Positions 16,764 through 26,000 are shown, counted from the first letter of the stretch. The stretch: 64,000 bases of DNA from Glo-17 sp964637835 (GCA_964637835.1 CAZWYF010000001.1:62001-126000); one strand, 5' to 3'. Program-made: numbers and translations. Notes: generated by a model not told the origin, from the sequence alone.

Positions 16764-16779
16764 TACAACCCGCGTGCCA
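16764..16779 (-). promoter_or_regulatory. Candidate sigma-54 promoter for hsp20
   Basis: On the minus strand TGGCACG-N4-TTGTA matches the -24/-12 consensus TGGCACG-N4-TTGCA at all but one core position. It would start transcription about 70 bases before the hsp20 ATG. No CIRCE or sigma-32-like element is visible instead. This is motif evidence only. Confidence 0.4.
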
Positions 16780-16831
16780 TCTCACCGGCGGCGGCGATCG
16801 ATCGCGGAAAATCCATGCAGGAAAACGACCT

Positions 16832-18655
16832 GTGAAATCGACAGGCACCGGGCCCGGGGCCCGGCGATCCCCTTCCCGCCGCGACCTGGCAGGAGCCGCC
16901 TGTCATCCTGGCATCTTCCTGGCGTCATCTGGCAGCCTCCGCCTGACAGCCTGTCTGGCCCTGGGCCTGACGCTCCTCGCGGGCTCCGTCGCCCCGGCGC
17001 AGGAACCGGCGGTGACCGCCCGCGACACCCTGCGCGTCGGCGAGATCCGCCTGGACCTCGACCCGATCTTCACACCCTCCGAGGTGGCCGACGCCGGCGG
17101 CCTCAACCGTACCCTGCGCCGCACCATGAACGCCCTGCATGCCGATACGCGACCCTGGGTGGTGCGCCAGGAGCTCCTCTTCCGCGAGGGCGACCCCTTC
17201 GACCCCGCCCTGCTCGCCGAGTCCGCGCGCAATCTCCGCCGCCTGGGCATCCTCAATCAGGTCTCCGTCACGCCCGTGGACACCACCGCCGACGGCCGCG
17301 TCCATGTCCGGGTGCACACACGCGAGACCTGGACCCTGGCCCTGGGAGTGAACTTCTCCCTGGCCTCCAGCGGCGCGGTGCGCTGGAACCTCTCGCTCAC
17401 CGAGGAGAACTTCCTGGGCACCGCCCTGCTGGTGCGCACCGGCCTGGGGGACGACCTCGACGCGCGCTATGGCCGTATCTACCTGCGCCAGCACCGGGTG
17501 CTGCGCTCGCCGCTCACCGTGGAGCTGAACGTGGACGAGCGCACCGACGGATACGACCGCTGGGGCGCCCTCTCGGTGCCCTTCCGTTCCGACGACCAGG
17601 CCTGGCAGGTGAAGACCCGCGCCTGGGAGCGCCGGCACGACACGCGCTGGTACCTGAGCAACGGCGGGCCGGCCGGGGCGGACCCGCAACGTGCCGGCCG
17701 CCTCTACGCCCTCCTGCCGCGCCGCAGCGAGGGCTTCCGCGTGGAGGCGGCGCGGCGCCTGAGCCCCACCGGCCGCGGGCGCATCTGGCGCCTGGGCGCC
17801 GCCTGGCACGTCACGCGACTGGACTGGGATCTGGGCGCCGGCCACGCCGTGCTCTCGGACGGCCGGGTGGCCGACCTCGGCTTCCTCGCGGCGCCGGGCT
17901 CGCCGCTGGACCGCGAGCGCGGCACGCGCAGCTGGCCGCACCTGGTGGTCTACAGCCACGGCCGTCACTGGACCACCACCCGCTTCCTGCGGCGCTACGG
18001 CAACCAGGAGGACGTGCCGCTGGATCCCACCCTGGAGCTGCGCGCCGGACCCGCCGGCGCCGCCGTGGGCTCGAGCGCCGGCTCCGGCGACCCCTGGTCG
18101 CTGCAGGCGGTGATCGGCAACTGGGACCGCGTGGGCCGGGCCTTCGCCGTCCAGCAGGTGATCGCGCTGGCCGACGTGGGCGGCGCCGCCGACGACCGCA
18201 ACCACTACCTGGGCGCCCTGGCGGGCTGGTACCAGCGGCTCGGCCTGCCGGAGCGCCCCTACACCTGGAAGGCCTTCGTCGAGGCGGTCCACACCGAGCG
18301 CCTCACCGGCGACCGGCTGCCCGCCCTGGGCCTGGACCGCGGCCTGCGCACCCTGGACGTGGACGGCATGGCGGGCGAGGAGCTGCTGCGCTGGAACACC
18401 GAGCTGGGCCGCGTCCTGCCCTGGGAACCGCTGGGCCTGGCCCGCGTGGGCTGGGGCGCGTTCTACGCCGGTGGCCTGGCCCGCTTCCGCGACGAGGACC
18501 GCACCCTGGCCGACGCCCGCCACGAGGTGGGCCTGGGCCTGCGCTTCGGCGGCGTCCGCTCGGGCAACAGCGAGCTGGCGCGCCTGGACCTGACCTACGA
18601 CCTCACCGGCGAGGACGGCCTGGTGATCACCACCGCCACCCGCGGCACCTTCTGA
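16832..18655 (+). CDS. Large outer-membrane barrel protein with N-terminal POTRA-like domain
   Basis: A 607-residue exported protein. The N-terminal segment includes a hydrophobic signal helix (LTACLALGLTLLAGSVAPAQ). A single POTRA-like domain is seen at residues about 90-160 (LLFREGDPFDPALLAESARNL then VHVRVHTRETW). It is followed by about 440 residues of alternating beta strands rich in Trp, Tyr and Arg, with a C-terminal Phe (TRGTF), as in Omp85/D15-like barrels. It starts at GTG with AGGAAAA upstream, the only start codon before the signal helix. Family identity rests on pattern; no BamA RGF/Y motif is clear. It is likely translocation- or lipid-related and is divergent from hsp20. Confidence 0.65.
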   Translation: MKSTGTGPGARRSPSRRDLAGAACHPGIFLASSGSLRLTACLALGLTLLAGSVAPAQEPAVTARDTLRVGEIRLDLDPIFTPSEVADAGGLNRTLRRTMNALHADTRPWVVRQELLFREGDPFDPALLAESARNLRRLGILNQVSVTPVDTTADGRVHVRVHTRETWTLALGVNFSLASSGAVRWNLSLTEENFLGTALLVRTGLGDDLDARYGRIYLRQHRVLRSPLTVELNVDERTDGYDRWGALSVPFRSDDQAWQVKTRAWERRHDTRWYLSNGGPAGADPQRAGRLYALLPRRSEGFRVEAARRLSPTGRGRIWRLGAAWHVTRLDWDLGAGHAVLSDGRVADLGFLAAPGSPLDRERGTRSWPHLVVYSHGRHWTTTRFLRRYGNQEDVPLDPTLELRAGPAGAAVGSSAGSGDPWSLQAVIGNWDRVGRAFAVQQVIALADVGGAADDRNHYLGALAGWYQRLGLPERPYTWKAFVEAVHTERLTGDRLPALGLDRGLRTLDVDGMAGEELLRWNTELGRVLPWEPLGLARVGWGAFYAGGLARFRDEDRTLADARHEVGLGLRFGGVRSGNSELARLDLTYDLTGEDGLVITTATRGTF

Positions 18656-18741
18656 GGCGACGCCGCCCTTCCCGCTTGCACCTGCGGCCTGGCCGGTGCC
18701 ATCATCCCGGCCGATCGGCAGCCCACTCGCGAGGAGCCCGC

Positions 18742-20262
18742 GTGCCGCCCACCGCCACCCGCAGCGTCGCCAAGAACACCTTCCTGCTCACCGCCGGCTT
18801 CATGCTCGGGCGGCTGCTCGCGGTGTTCATCACCAAGAAGATGACGCCGCTGCTCGGCCCCGAGGGCATGGGCATCTGGTTCCTGGCCAACGACCTCACC
18901 GTGATCCTGCTGACCGTGGCCAACTTCGGCCTCGGCGTGCTGCTGACCCGCGAGGTCACCCGTCACCGCGAGTGGAGCTGGCCGCTGACGTGGGCGGCCC
19001 TGCGCCTGCGCTGGGGGCTGGGGGCGGTCTGCTACCTGGTGCTGCTGGGCTACCTGCAGCTCACCGGCGAGGGCGAGCTGGCCACCGCCGCCATCCTGGT
19101 CACCGCCGCCGGGCTGTTCCTCGAGACGACGGCCATGGCCTGCGACTCGGTGCTCCAGGCCCACGAGAAGGTCCAGTACCAGACCTGGGGCCAGCTGGTC
19201 TCGGCGGTGGTCTACTTCGCCCTGGCCTGGTGGTGGCTCGATGCCGGCTGGGGCCTGATGGGCGTGATCTGGGCCAACTTCGCCAGCCGGGCGGCCCGCC
19301 TGCTGGTGATGGCGCCGCTCATGTTCTGGAAGACCGGCCCCTGGCGCCGCGCCCGCCCCGACGAGGCCGTCCCCGGCCTGCGCTGGATGCTCGCCCTGGG
19401 CCTGCCCATGTTCCTGGCCACCACCTTCGGCATCCTCAGCTACAAGGTGGACACCGTGATGCTCAACGAGATCGCCGGCAAGGCGGCCACGGGCATCTAC
19501 GGCCTGGGCCACCGGGCGCTGGACATCCTGCTCATCGCGCCCAACATCTTCGCGACGGCCATGTTCCCCGCCCTGGCGCGCTACTCCCAGCAGTCGGCCA
19601 CCGATACCCGCCGCCTGGCCGAGCGCAGCCTGCGCTACATGCTGCTGGCCGCCCTGCCGCTGGCCTGGCTGACGAGCCTCTGCGCCCGGCCGCTCATCGA
19701 GTGGTTCGCGCGCGGCACCACCGACGCCGACCCCACCGCGTTCGCGGCCTCCATCTCCGTGCTGCAGCTGGTGATCTGGGGCCTGCCCCTGCAGGCGGCC
19801 AACCACGTGCTCAACCGCACCCTCATCGCCGCCGGCCGCGAGCGGGTGTTCGTGGCCATCGGGCTGAGCGCCCTGGCCACCAACGTGGTGCTCAACGCGC
19901 TGCTCATCCCGCGCTTCGGCTACTACGGCGCCGGCGCGGCCACCGTGTTCACCCTGGCCCAGAGCGTGGGCCTGCACGTCTGGAACCTCGGCCGCACCGA
20001 GTACCGCCATCCCCTCGGCCGCGCCTTCCTGCGGCCCGCCGCCACCCTGGTCGCGAGCTGGGGCGCCACCGCCGGCCTGCTGCGCCTGCTGGCCCCCGGC
20101 TGGCTGGACGGCTGGTTCCTGCTGCAGCTGGATGCCGGATGGGGACCCTTCCTCGGCGGCCTGACGCTCTGGGTGACGCTCTACGTGGCGGCGGCGCTGG
20201 CCGTGCGGGCGGTCGGCCGCGAGGACCTCGCCCTGCTGCCCCAGCTGCTCCGCCGCGGCTGA
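18742..20262 (+). CDS. Wzx-like polysaccharide flippase (MOP superfamily)
   Basis: An integral inner-membrane protein of 506 residues with about 14 hydrophobic helices and short charged loops. These are the features of MATE/MOP-superfamily O-antigen or teichuronate flippases. The N-terminus SVAKNTFLLTAGFMLGRLL and the central GLPMFLATTFGILSYKVDTVML (the PST-family segment facing the lumen) fit Wzx/RfbX. It would flip lipid-linked oligosaccharide across the inner membrane. The start is GTG at 18742 with GAGGAG upstream. No glycosyltransferases lie nearby, so the exported polymer is unknown; a lipid II-like substrate cannot be excluded. Confidence 0.85.
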   Translation: MPPTATRSVAKNTFLLTAGFMLGRLLAVFITKKMTPLLGPEGMGIWFLANDLTVILLTVANFGLGVLLTREVTRHREWSWPLTWAALRLRWGLGAVCYLVLLGYLQLTGEGELATAAILVTAAGLFLETTAMACDSVLQAHEKVQYQTWGQLVSAVVYFALAWWWLDAGWGLMGVIWANFASRAARLLVMAPLMFWKTGPWRRARPDEAVPGLRWMLALGLPMFLATTFGILSYKVDTVMLNEIAGKAATGIYGLGHRALDILLIAPNIFATAMFPALARYSQQSATDTRRLAERSLRYMLLAALPLAWLTSLCARPLIEWFARGTTDADPTAFAASISVLQLVIWGLPLQAANHVLNRTLIAAGRERVFVAIGLSALATNVVLNALLIPRFGYYGAGAATVFTLAQSVGLHVWNLGRTEYRHPLGRAFLRPAATLVASWGATAGLLRLLAPGWLDGWFLLQLDAGWGPFLGGLTLWVTLYVAAALAVRAVGREDLALLPQLLRRG

Positions 20263-20407
20263 GCCCGCCGCCCCACCGCCCCGCCGCCCGGCGATTTTTC
20301 CCTCTTGAGATGGGCTCGCGAATCCGGTAAACGCAGGGGAAGCCCCGTGCGGCCGCCCCAGCCGGTACGGGACCCGCCATCCCGTCTGCAACCGTGGAGT
20401 TCCCCGC

Positions 20408-22075
20408 ATGGAGTTCGTCCGTCAGTTCGCCGCCGACCTGTCCGGCACCGTCTGGGGCTGGCCCGAGACGTTTCCCGCCATGGTGGCCGCCCTGCTGCTG
20501 GTCGGCCTGATCACCACCGTCTCGCTGCGCTTCCTGCAGCTGCGCCGCCTGAAGCACGGCCTGGACGTGATCCGCGGCAAGTATGACGACCCCTCCCACG
20601 CCGGCGATCTCTCCCACTTCCAGGCCCTGACCACCGCCCTGTCGGCGACCGTGGGCATCGGCAACATCGCCGGCGTGGCCACCGCCATGCACTACGGCGG
20701 CCCCGGCGCGCTCTTCTGGATGTGGGTGACCGCGGTGTTCGGCATGGCCCTGAAGTATGCCGAGTGCACGCTCAGCCAGAAGTACCGCACCATCCTGCCC
20801 GACGGCACCGCGGCCGGCGGCCCCATGTACTACATCGAGAAGGGCCTGGGGAAGAAGTGGAAGCCGCTGGCCGTGGCCTTCGCCGTGTGCACCGTGATCT
20901 CCAGCTTCGGCTCGGGCAACAGCATCCAGGCCTTCACCGTCGCCGACCAGATGCGCGCGGACGTGGGCGTGCCCACCTGGATCACCGGCCTGATCTCCGC
21001 CACCCTCATCGGCGCGGTGATCCTCGGCGGCATCCGCCGCATCGGTGCGGTCACCAGCAAGCTGGTGCCGTACATGGCCGCGGTCTACGTCATCGGCGGC
21101 CTGCTGGTCCTGGTCCTGAACGTCACCGAGCTGCCCGCCATGATCGCCCTGGTCTTCACCAGCGCCTTCCAGCCCGCCGCCCAGGTGGGGGGCTTCGCCG
21201 GCGGCACCTTCATCTTCATGCTCACCTGGGGCGTCAAGCGCGGCCTGTTCAGCAACGAGTCCGGCCAGGGGTCGGCCCCCATCGCCCACGCCGCGGCCAA
21301 AACCGATGAGCCCGTGCGCGAGGGCGTGGTCGCCATGGTGGGCCCGCTGATCGACACGCTCATCGTCTGCACCATCACCGGCCTGGTGATCCTCTCCACC
21401 GGCGTGTGGAAGGACAAGCACCTGGAGGAGATCCCGGTCAACGCGCAATCCGACATCACCGTCATGCGGGCCGGCGCCGAGGTGCAGACCAATGGTCGCG
21501 TGGCGGCAGCGGATCTGCTGACCGGCGACGTGGTCGTCAGTGGCGGGCAGCCCGCGGGCGCCCAGCTGGTCACCAACCACTCCATCGTGGACGACCCGGT
21601 GCTCCGGGCCGACGGCCGCTCCTGGACCGGTACCCTGCCGGTCCGCGATGGCGTCATCGACTTCGATGCCCTGCCCAGGCTGTCGCTCACCGGCCACATG
21701 GCGCTCAACGGCTCGCCGCTGACCGCCTGGGGGTTCCAGCGCGGCCTGGCGCCCATCTTCGGCTCCTGGGGCTACCTGATCGTCACCGTGGGCGTGGTGC
21801 TCTTCGGCGTCTCCACGGCGATCAGCTGGAGCTATTACGGCGACCGGGCCGTGGTGTATCTCTTCGGTCCCGGCTGGGTGATGCCCTACAAGGTGGTCTT
21901 CTGCGTCATGAACTTCCTCGGCGCGATCTTCTCGCTGGAGATCGTCTGGAACTTCGGAGACAGCGCGCTGGGACTGATGGCTTTGCCCAACCTCATCGCC
22001 CTGGTGCTGCTGAACCGTCAGGTGCGCCACATGACCAGCGACTACTTCTCGCGCGAGCACCGACCGTACCGCTGA
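20408..22075 (+). CDS. Alanine/glycine:cation symporter (AGCS family) with a large internal insertion
   Basis: Sodium-coupled amino-acid importer of 555 residues (family usually 440-490). The AGCS signature GIGNIAGVATAMHYGGPGALFW, given here in part as GIGNIAGV and GGPGALFWMW, is intact, as are GGPMYYIEKGLG and GLFSNESGQGSAPIAHAAA. Unusual is an insertion of about 90-100 residues near residues 335-435 (VNAQSDITVMRAG to LTGHMALNGS). It is hydrophilic, between two membrane helices, with a beta-rich look. The insertion probably faces the periplasm or cytoplasm as a folded loop. The ATG follows CGTGGAGTT. It is followed 20 bases later by the small zinc-finger-like gene. Confidence 0.88.
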   Translation: MEFVRQFAADLSGTVWGWPETFPAMVAALLLVGLITTVSLRFLQLRRLKHGLDVIRGKYDDPSHAGDLSHFQALTTALSATVGIGNIAGVATAMHYGGPGALFWMWVTAVFGMALKYAECTLSQKYRTILPDGTAAGGPMYYIEKGLGKKWKPLAVAFAVCTVISSFGSGNSIQAFTVADQMRADVGVPTWITGLISATLIGAVILGGIRRIGAVTSKLVPYMAAVYVIGGLLVLVLNVTELPAMIALVFTSAFQPAAQVGGFAGGTFIFMLTWGVKRGLFSNESGQGSAPIAHAAAKTDEPVREGVVAMVGPLIDTLIVCTITGLVILSTGVWKDKHLEEIPVNAQSDITVMRAGAEVQTNGRVAAADLLTGDVVVSGGQPAGAQLVTNHSIVDDPVLRADGRSWTGTLPVRDGVIDFDALPRLSLTGHMALNGSPLTAWGFQRGLAPIFGSWGYLIVTVGVVLFGVSTAISWSYYGDRAVVYLFGPGWVMPYKVVFCVMNFLGAIFSLEIVWNFGDSALGLMALPNLIALVLLNRQVRHMTSDYFSREHRPYR

Positions 22076-22095
22076 ACGAGGGGAGGCCGTCCGCC

Positions 22096-22371
22096 ATGGA
22101 AACCGTGATCAGCTGCGACTACTGCGGCGCCGCCATCGAGGGCGACGGCATCAGGCATCGCCAGCGGGTCTTCTGCAGCGACGAGTGCTGCGAGGCCCTC
22201 GAGGACGAGCTCCTCGACCATGGTGAGCCCGATGCCACCGAACTGGCCGTGACCGACGATCCCCTGGCCGGCGACGCCGATCTGGACGCCGGTCTCGACG
22301 GAGATCTCGAGGACGGTCTGGACGGGGATCTCGAGCAAGACGGTTACTTCGAGGACGACGACGATTTCTGA
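22096..22371 (+). CDS. Small cysteine-motif protein with acidic repeat tail
   Basis: A 91-residue protein. The N-terminal 35 residues have CDYCGAAI, then VFCSDECCEA, a CX2C-CX3C pattern like treble-clef/zinc-finger folds in metal-responsive or TRASH/MYM-type domains. The C-terminal half is strongly acidic with the repeated unit DGDLE in GLDGDLEDGLDGDLEQDG and ends FEDDDDF. The net charge is very negative, so it could bind metals or act as a DNA-mimic-like partner. It follows the AGCS symporter by 20 bases with GGAGG, implying co-transcription. I do not recognise a family; a metal-binding role is inferred. Confidence 0.65.
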   Translation: METVISCDYCGAAIEGDGIRHRQRVFCSDECCEALEDELLDHGEPDATELAVTDDPLAGDADLDAGLDGDLEDGLDGDLEQDGYFEDDDDF

Positions 22372-22454
22372 TGGAGACGGCGCCGGCCGCCACTCACCGC
22401 CGCCACTCGCCAGCGGGCAGCGCGATCTCGCGCTGGCGGGTCCGGGGAAGCCAG

Positions 22455-22483
22455 AGGGCCGAGACCCGTGAGGTCCCGGCCCT
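22455..22483. terminator. Convergent terminator hairpin
   Basis: AGGGCCGAGACC pairs with GGTCCCGGCCCT around CGTGA, a 12-base stem with a single mismatch, between convergent genes at 22371 and 22524. A weaker CGCCAGCG/CGCTGGCG stem lies just before it (22408-22415 with 22431-22438). There is no U-tract. Confidence 0.55.
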
Positions 22484-22523
22484 TCGCACCGCCGGCGGGC
22501 GGTGATGCTCGCGGGGGTGCCCG

Positions 22524-22871
22524 CTAGCCGCAGCCCGAGCAGCCGCCGTCGCCGCAGGCGCCGTCACCGGCCTGGTTCAGCTGCAGGAGATAGCCCTTCT
22601 GGTGGGCCTGGTCCACGTAGTCGATGGTCAGTCCGCCGGACTGGTCGACGATGTCGCGGGTCTGCGGGTCCACCATGATGGTGAAGCCGTCGTGGTCGAA
22701 GACCTGGTCCTTGTCGCTCGGCTCATCCAGAGCCATGCCCAGGGCGGGGCCGCTTCAGCCGAAGCCCTGGACGAAGACCCGGACGCCCTTGCCGGCGTGG
22801 GCCGTGAAATCGAACGCGCTCAGGGCGCTGTTCGCGGCCTCGGTCACCTGGATCAGCTGGGTATCGCTCAC
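22524..22871 (-). CDS. HesB/IscA-like selenoprotein with in-frame UGA (Sec39)
   Basis: A 115-residue protein of the HesB/IscA scaffold family read through an in-frame UGA at 22757-22755. The N-terminal half (SDTQLIQVTEAANSALSAF, then GKGVRVFVQGFG) and the C-terminal half (SGPALGMALDEPSD, DPQTRDIVDQSG, LTIDYVDQ) join in the same frame. The UGA sits exactly where HesB/IscA proteins have the first conserved cysteine of the GGCSG motif, giving GFG-U-SGPALGMALDEP. This matches the known HesB-like selenoprotein family (TIGR01911). The C-terminus supplies other ligands: CGDGGCSGCG. The GTG start at 22871 follows ACGGAGAGC. A SECIS-like hairpin follows the UGA. The role is probably Fe-S or metal delivery, or redox. 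Confidence 0.85.
22719..22735 (-). promoter_or_regulatory. Candidate bacterial SECIS element for Sec insertion
   Basis: In the mRNA UGGCUC-UGGAU-GAGCCG forms a 6-base stem with a 5-base loop. The loop begins 26 bases after the UGA and has G at its second position. This agrees with the bacterial SECIS rules (apical loop 16-37 bases downstream of UGA, guanosine in the first two loop positions). Confidence 0.7.
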
Positions 22872-22942
22872 GTCGCTGCTCTCCGTTCTCGAGTCGATCC
22901 GCCACGGCTGCGGCCGCAGCGGAGGTGGTCGGCGTTCCCGTC

Positions 22943-22969
22943 CAAGGTCGTCAAGGCTGCAGGACCTTG
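22943..22969. repeat. Inverted repeat upstream of the HesB-like selenoprotein gene
   Basis: CAAGGTC and GACCTTG are perfect inverted 7-mers spaced by 13 bases, about 70 bases before the start of the selenoprotein gene. It is either a regulator site or chance in GC-rich DNA. Confidence 0.3.
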
Positions 22970-22997
22970 CAACTCTTTTCGGGGCTCCGCTCTCATC

Positions 22998-23016
22998 GCG
23001 GAGATCCTCGCTCCGC
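22998..23016 (-). terminator. Weak hairpin downstream of the RND operon
   Basis: GCGGAG/CTCCGC with a 7-base loop lies 55 bases past the RND stop, upstream of the HesB-like gene on the same strand. There is no U-tract; it may be a terminator of the efflux operon. Confidence 0.3.
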
Positions 23017-23070
23017 ATCGTCGGGCCGATACCCCTCGCGGGCCGGGGCAAGCCCTCTCCAGCGCATTCT

Positions 23071-26000
23071 TCAGCGGCCGGACGCCGGCGCGTCCTCCGC
23101 CGACCCGGCCCCGCCGAACTCCCCGAAACCGACCCCCAGGCCCGCCTCCTCCTCGCTCACCCAGACCTGGTCCCGGAAGCCGAAGAACCGCTTGAAGGAG
23201 CTCAGCAGGCTGTACCCCACCGGCACCAGGATCAGCGTGATCGTGGTGGCGAAGAGCACGCCGAAGCCCAGGCTGATGGCCATGGGGATGAGGAACTGGG
23301 CCTGCAGGCTCTGCTCCAGCAGCAGGGGCGTCAGGCCCAGGAACGTGGTCACCGAGGTGAGCAGGATGGGGCGGAACCTTCGCTGACCGGCCTGCAGCAG
23401 CGCCTCGCGCACCGCCAGGCCGGAGCGCCGGGCGCGGTTGATGAAGTCGATCATCAGCAGGGAGTCGTTGACGACCACGCCGGCGAGGGCCACCACGCCG
23501 AAGAGCGACAGCAGCGTCAGGTCCCAGCCCATCAGCACGTGGCCCCAGACCGCCCCCACCACGCCATAGGGGATGGCGCTCATGACCAGGAACGGTTGCA
23601 GGTAGCTGCGGAACTGCACGGCCAGCAGCGCGTAGATCAGGAAGATGGCCAGCACGAAGCCGCGCATCAGGCTCTGCACCGATTCCTGACGCTCCTCCTC
23701 CTCGCCCTCGAGGTCGTACCGCAGGCCGGGATAGCGCTCCAGGAGCCGGGGCAGGAAGCCAGCCTCCAGCTCGGCCAGCACCTCCGAGGCATTGGCCTGG
23801 TCCTGCTCCACGTCGGCGTACACGTTGACGATGCGCCGGCGCTCGGCCCGCTCGATGGTGGAGAAGCCGCGGCCGACCACCGCCCGGGCCACCCGGGTGA
23901 ACGGCACCTCCGCGCCGGCGGAGGTGCGCACGCGCATGTCCTCGACGTGGCCGACGCTGGTGCGCTCGCGCTCGGGGTAGCGGACCATGACCTTGACCTC
24001 GTCGCGGCCGCGCTGGATCCGCATCACCTCGGCGCCGTAGAATCCGCCGCGCACCTGCCGCGCCAGATCCTCGAGGGTCAGGCCCAGGGCGCGGGCCTCG
24101 GGCTTCAGGTCGAGCTTCAGTTCCAGCTTGCCCTCGCGGAAGCTGTCGGAGATGTCGATCACGCCCGGGAACGTGGTCAGCTCGTCCTGGAGCTCCTGGG
24201 CGGCCCGATCGAGGTCCTCGGTGACCGGGCTGGCGAGCTGCACCTGGATGGGCTTGCCGGCGGAGAAGAGGTCGGCGCTGAAGCCCAGCTCCACGGCCTC
24301 GGGGATGGCGCCGGTGGCCTCGCGCCAGCGCCGGGCGATCTCCCCGGCGGAGATGGTGCGCTGGTCGGCCGAGAGCAGCTCCACCGACACCTCCAGCAGG
24401 TGGGCGCCGCTGCCGGTGCTCTGGCCGCCCATGGGACCGCCACCGCCCGAGGCGCGCGGTTGCGAGCCCACGGTGGTCTGGACCAGCTGAATGGGATCCT
24501 CGGCGCCAGCGGGCCCGTCCTGGCCGATGGCCTCACGGACCTGCCGCAGGGACGTCTCCAGGCGCTGCGCCGCGGCCAGCGACTCCTCCATGGTGGTGCC
24601 CTGGGGCAGGGTGAGGCTCGCGGTCACGGTATCGGACTCGATGCGCGGCATGAAGGTGAACTGGAGGTGGCCGCCCCCGGCGAAGCCCACGGTGATGAGC
24701 ATCACCGCCGTGGCGAGGGCCATGACGATGCCCCGGTTGTGCAGCGCCCAGTCCAGGTGGCCGCGGTAGACGCGGTGGACGAACCACTCGAGCCTCTCGC
24801 TCACCAGGTGCTTGGAGCGGTGGTAGAACCCGCGCGGGCCGCCGGCCTCGCGCAGCTGCCGCGGCACCTCGGCGCCCAGCTGCCGCACCGACTTCACCGT
24901 GGCCAGGTGGGCGGGCAGGATGAGCAGGGATTCGACCAGCGAGAAGGCCAGCACCGCGATGACGACCACGGCCATGGGGAACATGAAGTTGCCCATCATG
25001 CCCTCCACCGCCAGCAGGGGGGAGAAGGCCGTCACGGTGGTCAGCACGGCGAAGATCACCGGACCGCCCACCTCCAGGACGCCGCGGCTGGCCGCGGTCT
25101 GGGCGTCCTCGCCGCGTTCGCGGCGGGCGAAGATGTTCTCGCCCACCACGATGGCGTCGTCCACCACGATGCCCAGCGAGAGGATGAACGCGAAGAGCGA
25201 GATCATGTTCAGCGTCACGCCGAACCAGGGCAGGACCCAGAAGGCGCCCAGGAAGCTGATGCCGATGCCCAGGGCCACCCAGAACGCCAGGCGCAGCTGC
25301 ATGGTCAGCGCGAGCACGCCGAACACCAGCAGCAATCCCACCATGCCGTTCTTCAGCAGCAGGTTCATGCGCTCGCGATAGATGGTGGAGCGGTCGCGCC
25401 AGATCTCCAGATCGATGCCCGCGGGCAGGGCCTGGTCCTGCACGGCCAGGTAGTCCTTCACCGCGCGGGAGACATCCAGCACGTTGTCGTCCCCGGTGCG
25501 GTAGACCGAGACGATGGCCGCCAGCTCGCCCTGCATGCGGGTGCGCAGATCCACGTCCTCGAAGCCGTCGCGGATGGTGGCGATCTCGTCGAGCATCACG
25601 TGCGAACCGTCGGGCCTGCTCACCGCCACGATCCGGGCGTAGTCCGCGCCCGTGTCGCGCTGGCCCTCGGTACGGATGAGGATCTCGCCGCCGGCGGTCT
25701 TGACGCTGCCGCCGGGCAGGTCGAGGCTGTTCTGGCGCACGGCCGCGGCCACCTGCGCGAGGGACAGGCCGTGGGCCCGCAGGGTGGCCTCGCTCACCTC
25801 GATGGAGATCTCGTAGGGCCGGGTGCCCTGGACCTCGGCGTAGGTGATCTCGGGCCGGGCCATGAGGTCGTCGCGGATGCGGTCGGCCAGGACCTTCAGG
25901 GAGCGCTCGTCGGTGTCGCCGTAGACGATCACGTCGAGGACCGGCCGGCGCGCCTCCACCAGCGTGACCACCGGCTTCTCGGTCTCCTCGGGGAAGGTCT

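Noticed and set aside
16794..16805. GCGATCGATCGC palindrome as a specific operator
   Set aside because: It is a 12-base palindrome common in GC-rich DNA with no gene-specific placement, so it is not called.
16705..18741. Plus-strand frame running into the flippase gene as a fusion
   Set aside because: The first part is an alternative frame of the barrel protein gene; only the region from 18742 has a ribosome site and transporter-like sequence.
22524..23051. Two separate genes or a pseudogene at the selenoprotein locus
   Set aside because: The reading frame continues through the UGA with family-specific sequence on both sides and a hairpin in the SECIS position; nothing else is disrupted. 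The longer upstream extension to 23051 lacks a ribosome site and family similarity.
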